This document shows positions 57,568 through 64,000 of a stretch of DNA of 64,000 nt, piece after piece. Within the stretch, counting starts at the first letter, position 1. Each line of letters starts with the position of its first letter. This DNA comes from Stomoxys calcitrans (Eukaryota > Arthropoda > Insecta > Diptera > Muscidae), in assembly GCF_963082655.1 (NCBI RefSeq), contig NC_081552.1, positions 99,087,823-99,151,822 of the forward strand, read 5' to 3'. Made by a program: the position numbers and the translations under genes. Under the pieces are notes generated by a model that worked only from the letters and a program-made list of their open reading frames with translations, had not been told where the DNA came from and did not search any database.

Positions 57568-58174
57568 AAGGGTGATTTTTTTGAGGTTAGGATTTTCATG
57601 CATTAGTATTTGACAGATCACGTGGGATTTCAGACATGGTGTCAAAGAGAAAGATGCTCAGTATGCTTTGACATTTCATCATGAATAGACTTACTAACGA
57701 GCAACGCTTGCAAATCATTGAATTTTATTACCAAAATCAGTGTTCGGTTCGAAATGTGTTCATTCACCGTAACGTTGCGTCCAACAGCATCTTTGAAAAA
57801 ATACGGTCCAATGATTCCACCAGCGTACAAACCACACCAAACAGTGCATTTTTCGGGATGCATGGGCAGTTCTTGAACGACTTCTGGTTGCTCTTCACTC
57901 CAAATGCGGCAATTTTGCTTATTTACGTAGCCATTCAACCAGAAATGAGCCTCATCGCTGAACAAAATTTGTCAAAATTTGAACACATTTCGAACCGAAC
58001 ACTGATTTTGGTAATAAAATTCAATGATTTGCAAGCGTTGCTCGTTAGTAAGTCTATTCATGATGAAATGTCAAAGCATACTGAGCATCTTTCTCTTTGA
58101 CACCATGTCTGAAATCCCACGTGATCTGTCAAATACTAATGCATGAAAATCCTAACCTCAAAAAAATCACCCTT
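57568..58174. mobile_element. Fold-back Tc1/mariner-type element (607 bp)
   Basis: Perfect-looking 194-bp inverted repeats (57568-57761 and 57981-58174) flank a 219-bp centre. TA lies at 57566-57567 and 58175-58176, the expected duplication. The arm begins AAGGGTGATTTTTTTGAGGT and already contains the first codons of a transposase (MNRLTNEQRLQIIEFYYQNQ), so it is longer than a normal TIR: one transposon end, coding start included, has replaced the other. Non-autonomous. Confidence 0.93.
57762..57980 (-). pseudogene. Tc1/mariner-type transposase fragment
   Basis: The centre of the fold-back element encodes, on the minus strand, LFSDEAHFWLNGYVNKQNCR, then IWSEEQPEVVQELPMHPEKC and TVWCGLYAGGIIGPYFFKDA. 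This is the region around the first catalytic Asp (FSDEAHF) of a transposase family widespread in insects. The second and third catalytic residues and the linker between the N-terminal codons in the arm and this segment are absent. About 70 of roughly 340 residues remain, so it is non-functional. The frame is open across the fragment, so the deletions were recent or clean. Confidence 0.88.
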
Positions 58175-58302
58175 TATATAAACGGTTAAAAATTTTTGTT
58201 CCGATAGTTCTGATGGAATTCGGAACGATTTCTGAACTCTGTGTCGGACTATTTTCTCTTTTTTGTGGTTAACTCGTTGTCTAATTTTTTTGCCTTTTTT
58301 GT

Positions 58303-58500
58303 TTGTCAATCGTTGGACGCCATCATAGCACAGAAGTTAGCATGCTGGTCTATGACTCTGACTGCCTGGGTCCGAGTCCTCGCGAGAAGATCCGACAACA
58401 TTTTCAATTGTGGTTATTCCATGCTGGTGACATTATGAGGTTTAATGACAAGGTAAAACTTCTCCTTGTTCCGATACGGCTATAAAAGGAGAACTGTCGG
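58303..58500 (+). repeat. tRNA-derived SINE, promoter half present
   Basis: TAGCACAGAAGTTAGCATGC (58327-58346; A box) and GGGTCCGAGTCCTCGCG (58367-58383; B-box-like) lie about 35 bp apart, as in a tRNA. 'tccatgctggtgacattatg' and 'taaaacttctccttgttccg', 'cggctataaaaggag' follow. The middle part matches the SINE at 277-460 in order. The 3' tail with 'gttcatgggc' is missing. Confidence 0.65.
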
Positions 58501-58624
58501 AAAACACATTCAACACACATTCGGATTCTACAAAATTTTATTCCAGAAATCGGTCAGAAATGGATAAGAAAAGACGGAAAATATATCCCTTTTCATTCAG
58601 ACTCAGCATCAGAATTCGGTCAAA

Positions 58625-60171
58625 ACTCTTAATAATAATTCCAAATTCTCAAATGTGGGACCACGTTTCTGGGGGTCCACCCCTTTCTCAAAACACCCTC
58701 CAAACAGGTCTTATTTACTAACCATGGGAATATGGGGCTTAAATAAAAAGTATTTGAATGTAGAATACGAATCCGATATCCAAATATGGGAAAAAGTGTT
58801 AGGGGGACCACCCCAACCCACAAAACACCCTGATATCCAGAGGTGGGACCAAGTGCTTGGGGGCCGCCCATGCCCGAGAACATCCCCCCAAAGGGGACAA
58901 ATTTACGACCAAAGGAATATGGGGCTCAAATGAAAGGTCTTCGGGAGTAAAGCACGAATCTGATATCAATATTCCGGAAAAGTGTCTATGGGGCCACCCC
59001 ACCCCCACAACACCACCCAAATAGAAAGTATTTGCTGACTATTGCAATATGAAGCTCAAATAAATGGGGTTTTATAGTAGAAAACGAATCCGCTATATAT
59101 TTTCAAGGCCAACTCACTGAGTGAGTCAAGCTGGTCATGTTTGCCGACTATGGAAATATGGGGCTCAAATGAAAGGTATTTGGGAGTAGACCACGTATCT
59201 GATATTACAATTAGTGACCATCTGTCTAGGGGACGTCTCACCACCATAACAACCCCCGAATAGGACGTACAGCAAATACCAAGATAATTTGGGTCTTAAA
59301 GAGAGTGGAACTAAATATTTATAGTTTTTAGGGCCAATACCCCAAACCGCACATATTTGCTGACATTTGCAACAGGGATTTTAAATGTGATTAAAAAACG
59401 AATTTGATATCCAATATTGAGGGCAATGGCAATATGGGGTTTAAATAAATGATACATAGATATATGAGAATAGAGCACGTTTCTGATATATTTTTCGGGC
59501 TTAGTGTTTGGGGGACCACCCCAATCCCCAAAACACCCCCGACCATGTCAATACGGAGCTTAAATGAAGGGTATTGGGGGGTAGAGCAAGAAATGATACC
59601 CATTTTCGGGACCAATTGTCTGGGGGTCTACCCCTTTCCCAAAATACCCCACAAATAGCAATTTTTTAGTGACCATCGCAGTATGGGGCTCAAAGTATTT
59701 GGGAGTAGAATACGAATTTGATATCCAAAAGTAAGACCATGTATTTAGGGCATCACCCCTTTCCCAAAACCCCTCCAAAAGGGTAAAAAATTTTCGACCA
59801 TGCCAATATGTGGCTCAAATGAAATGTATTTGAAATCAGAAAACGAATTTGATAAAAAATTTTGGGGCCATGTGTTTGGGGGACGCCTCATCGTGTAAAC
59901 TCCCCTAAACCAATGGCAATATGAGGTTGAAATAAATGGTATTTGAAAGAAGAGCAGGATGCTGATATTTTTCAGGGCCAAGTTTCTGGGGGACCACCTC
60001 ACCCACGAAAACTAAACCCTAAATCAGATATCATTACAATATCGAGCTGAAATAAGGTATTTTAAGAATGGAGTACACCTTACAACCAAACTTAAATTCG
60101 TAGACCAACAAAGCTCGTATGGGATAAAAACAAAGGCACTTATATTGTCAAACTGTTAGTCAAGCGATATA
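58625..60171 (+). mobile_element. Helitron-like element HEL-E, both ends missing
   Basis: Internal units start abruptly ('tgggaccacgtttctggggg') and proceed in the same order as 36700-38230. They include 'atacatagatatatgagaat', 'ttttgggaccaattttctgg'-type segments and the pre-terminal 'gttagtcaagcgatatacta' at 60152-60171, where a DINE 5' fragment replaces the 3' end. Confidence 0.8.
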
Positions 60172-60395
60172 CTATAGCTATATCAAAACATAGACCAATA
60201 TGACCCGTTTAAAATCCCAACTGACCTACACTAATTGGAACTATTTGTGCAAAATTTCATGCGCCTATCTTTATCACTTCGAAAGTTAGCGTGCTTTCGA
60301 CAGATGGACGGACCGACATGGCTAAATCGACTTTGAGTGTCAAGACGATCAAAAATGTACATATATACTTTCTTGGGTCTCAGATGAATATTTAT
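60172..60395 (-). mobile_element. DINE-1-like 5' fragment
   Basis: 'tagctatatcaaaacataga', 'cctacactaattggaactat', a short GGAC run (60301-60318), 'gacatggctaaatcgacttt', (TA)n and 'gggtctcagatgaatattta'. It stops short of the GGGTATA terminus. Confidence 0.8.
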
Positions 60396-60412
60396 GAATT
60401 TATTTTTCAAAT

Positions 60413-60685
60413 TTAGCGCCATCTATTGGGAGATAGAAATTATTTGAATAGCCAAGTGAACCCGAACAAAGAAAAAGAACGCGACAGGTACAGGAGAATG
60501 TGTTCAAAGTTGATCATATGCTTTTCACAACTGTTTTGATAAGTTGTCTGTCCTTCGAATAAATAAAATAAAGGAACTAACCTTTGACTGTTTTCGGTAT
60601 TATTTGATTAACCCTCCTACCCTGGGACAAGCTTCCACATTAGTCTAAAAGTTCTATAAAAACATGGCCGCAAAATATATATGTG
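60413..60685 (-). repeat. Dispersed repeat H, copy 2
   Basis: Inverted relative to 3854-4126 and co-linear with it over about 270 bp, with small indels ('cgaataaataaaataaagg' here). It begins 'tagcgccatctatt' and ends 'aaacatggccgcaaaatata'. Confidence 0.75.
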
Positions 60686-61334
60686 GTTTTGTTTGTTTGT
60701 GGGTTTGTAAATTTGTTTGATCCGTACAGACTCAAAAACGGCTAAACCGATTTCTTTGAAATTTTCACAGATTGTGGGGAGTGGTCCGGAAGGAGCAATA
60801 GGCTTTATAATTTTCTATATCGCAAGGGGGCGGACCCTTTCCACAAAAGTACCACCCACAAATAAAATTGAACCTATTGTGACAATATGGGACTTAAATG
60901 AAAGATATTCAAGAGTAGAGTACGAATTTTATGTTTAAAGTTGGGTCCAAGTAATAGAGCGGCCGCCTCTACCCCAAAACCCCCCAAAAAATGTTTATTA
61001 GACGATAAAGACAATATGGGGCTGGAATGAACGGCATTCGGGAGTATATTACGAATATGGTCAGAAAGGAGGTAAAGGCTATGTAGTTTGTTGATGTTGG
61101 AAGTGGGCGGACCCTCTCCCGTTACTCCAAAAACGCCACCCAAAATTAAAAGTGGACCGATAGGGACAATATGGGTATCAAATGAAAGATATTGGAGAGT
61201 AGAATACGAATGTTGTATACAAATTTGGGTTCAAATATCCAAGGGGTCGCACTACCCCAAAACCTGCTCCAAACAGACATATTGGAATCAAATGGAAGGT
61301 ATTCAGGAGTAGACTACGAATATGACATAAAAAA

Positions 61335-62808
61335 ACAAGTAAAAGCGTGCTAAGTTCGGCCGGGCCGAATCTTATATACCCTCCACCATGGATCGCATTT
61401 GTCGAGTTTTTTTCCCGGCATCTCTTCTAAGGCAAAAAAGGATATAAGACAAGAGTTGCTCTGCTATTAAAATGATATCAAGATATTTTCCGGTTCGGAC
61501 CACAATTAAATTATATGTTGGAGACCTGTGTAAAATTTCAGCCAATTCGTATTAGAATTGCGTCCATTGGGGCTCACGAAGTACAATTGAGAGATCGATT
61601 TATATGGGACGTATGTTAATGGTCATGAGAGAATCCATCGTACAAAATTTCAGGCAAATCGGATAATAATTGCGGCCTCTAGAGGCTCAAGAAGTCAAGA
61701 TCCCAGATCGGTTTATATGCCAGCTATATCAGGTCATGAACCGACTTGTACTTTATTTGACATAGTTGTTGAAAGTAACAATAAAAAACGTCTTGCGAAA
61801 TTTCAGCCAAATCGGATAGAAATTGAGCACTCTAGAAGCTCAAGAAGTCAAGTCCCCAGATCTGTTTATATGACAGCTATATCAGTTATGAACCGATTTG
61901 AACCATATTTGGCACAGTTGTTGGATATCATAACAAAATACTACGTGCCAAAATTCATTCCAATCGGATAAGAATTGCGCACTCTAGAGGCTCAAGAAGT
62001 CAAGACCCAAGATCGGTTTATATGACAGCTATATAAGATTATGGACCGATTTGAACCATACTTGGCACAGTTGTTGGATATCGTAACAAAACACGTCGTG
62101 CAAAATTTCATTCCAATCGGATAAGAATTGCGCACTCTAGAGGCTCAAGAAGTCAAGACCCCTGACCGGTTTATATGGCAGCTATATCAGGTTATGAACC
62201 GATTTGAACCATACTTGGCACAGTTGTTGGATATAATAACAAAACACGTTGTGCAAAATTACATTCCAATCGGATAAGAATTGCGCACTCTAGAGGCTCA
62301 AGAAGTCAAGACCCAAGATCGGTTTATATGGCAGCTATATCAGGTTATGGACCGATGTGAACCATACTTGGCACAGTTCTTGGGTATCATAACAAAACAC
62401 GTTGTGCAAAATTTCATCCCAATCGGATAAGAATTGCGCACTCTAGAGGCTCAAGAAGTCAAGACCCAAGATCGGTTTATATGGCAGCTATATCAAAACA
62501 TGGACCGATATGGCCCATTTACAATACCAACCGACCTACACTAATAAGAACTATTTGTGCAAAATTTCAAGCGGCTAGCTTAACTCCTTCGAAAGTTAGC
62601 GTGCTTTCGACAGACAGACGGACGGACGGACGGACGGACGGACGGACGGACGGACGGACGGACAGACGGACGGACATGGCTAGATCGACATAAAATTTCA
62701 CGACGATCAAGAATATATATACTTTATGGGGTCTCAGACGAATATTTCGAGTAGTTACAATCAGAATGACGAAATTAGTATACCCCCCATCTTATGGTGG
62801 AGGGTATA
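61335..62808 (-). mobile_element. DINE-1-like family A, complete, nested in HEL-E
   Basis: ACAAGTAAAAGCGTGC, perfect hairpin TTCGGCCGGGCCGAA (61354-61368), five to six units with landmarks 'gatcggtttatatg' or variants at 62011, 62164, 62317 and 62470 (exactly 153 bp apart). Then the longest GGAC tract in the window, and GGTGGAGGGTATA at 62808. Confidence 0.94.
62611..62676 (-). repeat. (GTCY)n microsatellite of a DINE
   Basis: About 66 bp of nearly pure GGAC with a few AGAC units; longest of the DINE microsatellites in this window. Confidence 0.92.
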
Positions 62809-63055
62809 ACTAGGTTCAAGTAATTGATGGTCGCCCCATCCCCCAAATGGGAATATTATTCAATCATTGCTTGATGAAACTCAAATGAAAGGCATTTGAA
62901 AGCAGATTACGAATATGACATTATTCTTCGTGTCTAAGAATCAATGTAGCGCTTTACCTCCTAAAATCGCCTCCAATAGATTATTTGACCAATTGAAACT
63001 ATGGGGGATCAAATGATATATATTTTTGGGCAACACTTTTTGTGCAAAAGTTTTA

Positions 63056-63148
63056 CATGGTTTAATGGTAAGAACTATCGCCACCACACTGACAAATTAG
63101 TTCTTTACCACAGAAAATCGTTTAATATGGCAATGTTATTTGATTTAA
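63056..63148 (+). repeat. Dispersed repeat G, copy 2
   Basis: Inverted relative to 6727-6829: 'atggtttaatggtaagaact', 'cgccaccacac', 'caaattagttctttaccac', 'aatcgtttaatatggcaatg'. Confidence 0.65.
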
Positions 63149-63306
63149 AAAGAGACTATATGATGAATATTTAATAGAAAGTCATATGGTATGGGGGTTG
63201 ACTTGATGATCCACTCCAAGCGAGTAGCACTAATATATAAATAAGCGTCATTCACTGGCTGTCTTCGATTGTAATTAGTTGATCCCGGCATCACTTCTTA
63301 GACAAA

Positions 63307-64000
63307 ACAAGTAAAAGCGTGCTAAGTTCGGCCGGGCAGAATCTTATATACCCTCCACCATGGATCGCATTTGTCGAGTTCTTTTCCCGGCATCTCTTCT
63401 GAGGCAAAAAAAAGGATATAAGAAAAGATTTGCTCTGCTATTAGAGCGATTTTAAGATATGGTCCGGTTCGGACCACAATTAAATTATATTTATGTTGGA
63501 GACCTGTGTAAAATGTCAGCCAATTCGAATAAGAATTGCGCCATTTGGGGGCTCAAGAAGTAAAATAGAGAGATCGATTTATATGGGAGCAGTATCGGGC
63601 TATAGACCGATTCAGACCATAATAAACACGTATGTTAATGGTCATGAGAGAATCCGTCGGACAAAATTTCAGGCAAATCGGATAATAATTGCGACCTCTA
63701 GAGGCTCAAGAAGTCAAGATCCCAGATCGGTTTATATGGCAGCTAAATCAGGTTATGAACCGACTTGTACTTTATTTGACATTGTTGTTGAAAGTAACAA
63801 TAAAAAACGTCTTGCGAAATTTCACCCAAATCGGATAGGAATTGCGCCCTTTAGAAGCTCAAGAAGTCAAGTCCCCAGATCTGTTTATATGACAGCTATA
63901 TCAGGTTATGAACCGATTTAAACCATATTTGTCACAGTTATTGGATATCATAACAAAGCACGTCGTGCAAAATTTCATCCCAATCAGATAAGAATTGCGC
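63307..64000 (-). mobile_element. DINE-1-like family A, cut by the window end
   Basis: ACAAGTAAAAGCGTGC, hairpin TTCGGCCGGGCAGAA (one mismatch), then units closely matching those of the copies at 18710 and 61335. The 5' half lies beyond the window. Confidence 0.92.

Larger units (their letters stand above)
60686..63050 (+). mobile_element. Helitron-like element, divergent HEL-E subfamily, interrupted by a DINE
   Basis: Leader 'gtttgtttgtgggtttgtaa', 'cagactcaaaaacggctaaa', then units with 'caatatgggtatcaaatgaa' and 'tccaag'. It is split at 'tacgaatatgacataaaa' (61334) by the DINE and resumes with 'ctaggttcaagtaattgatg' (62809), matching the usual order 'tatgacat...tccaagtac'. The 3' terminus is not visible; it fades near 63050. 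Confidence 0.72.

Noticed and set aside
57681..58100. 139-codon + strand ORF
   Set aside because: It reads into the fold-back arm and out through its inverted copy, crossing the real transposase fragment in antisense. Only the first 27 or so codons are genuine transposase sequence.

Overview
This window is repeat-packed, AT-rich nuclear DNA from a higher (calyptrate, probably muscid) fly. The reasons are indirect but agree: many DINE-1/mini-me-type repeats carrying the (TA)n / (GTCY)n arrangement described in Diptera, a tRNA-derived SINE whose tail I associate with muscid flies, mariner, Tc1-like and Transib transposons, and fragments of LOA/Jockey-like and RTE-like LINEs. I found no host protein gene, rRNA gene or functional tRNA gene. 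Most open reading frames in the window are by-products of 153-bp tandem units or GGAC microsatellites.

Three repeat classes fill most of the window. (1) DINE-1/Helentron-like elements, about 30 copies or fragments. Read 5'->3' they start TATACCC, pass a conserved block with (TA)n and (GTCY)n tracts, run through 153-bp tandem units, and end in a TTCGGCCCGGCCGAA hairpin followed by an ACTTGT tail. I separate families A (ACCCTCCACC), B (ACCCACCACC) and C (ACCCTACACC). (2) Non-autonomous Helitron-like elements ('HEL-E'), which start TCTTATATATAAAAATC, have irregular internal tandem repeats, and end in a GC-rich stretch followed by CAGCTAG|T. (3) An unclassified T-rich dispersed repeat ('F').

Layout: 0-7 kb holds a Helitron end, a SINE, an internally deleted mariner, a reverse-strand Helitron and three DINEs in series. 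7.2-8.2 kb is a mariner with its N-terminal coding part deleted. 8.2-15 kb holds Helitrons interrupted by DINEs, plus an RTE fragment. 15-31.8 kb holds DINE A and B copies, repeat F, and reverse-strand Helitrons. 32.5-34.9 kb holds two decayed LINEs in opposite orientations. 34.9-39.2 kb is a head-to-tail Helitron series. 39.2-45.1 kb holds DINE C, A-like and B copies around about 1.7 kb with nothing recognisable. 45.6-54.1 kb is a stack of insertions in one copy of repeat F. 54-64 kb holds further DINEs, tRNA-derived pieces, a fold-back Tc1-like element, a SINE and Helitrons.

The standout is at 48521-53869: a 5,349-bp Transib (RAG1-family) DNA transposon. It has an uninterrupted 680-codon transposase with all three predicted catalytic acidic residues and the Cys2/His2 zinc ligands. 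It is flanked by a 5-bp CGCTC duplication, and each terminus reads CACAGTG, the V(D)J heptamer. Unusually, its terminal inverted repeats are 1,431 bp each and identical wherever I compared them, so more than half the element is a giant palindrome. A second copy of the host repeat F at about 20.24 kb gives a paralogous empty site. The element looks young, and its transposase may be functional.
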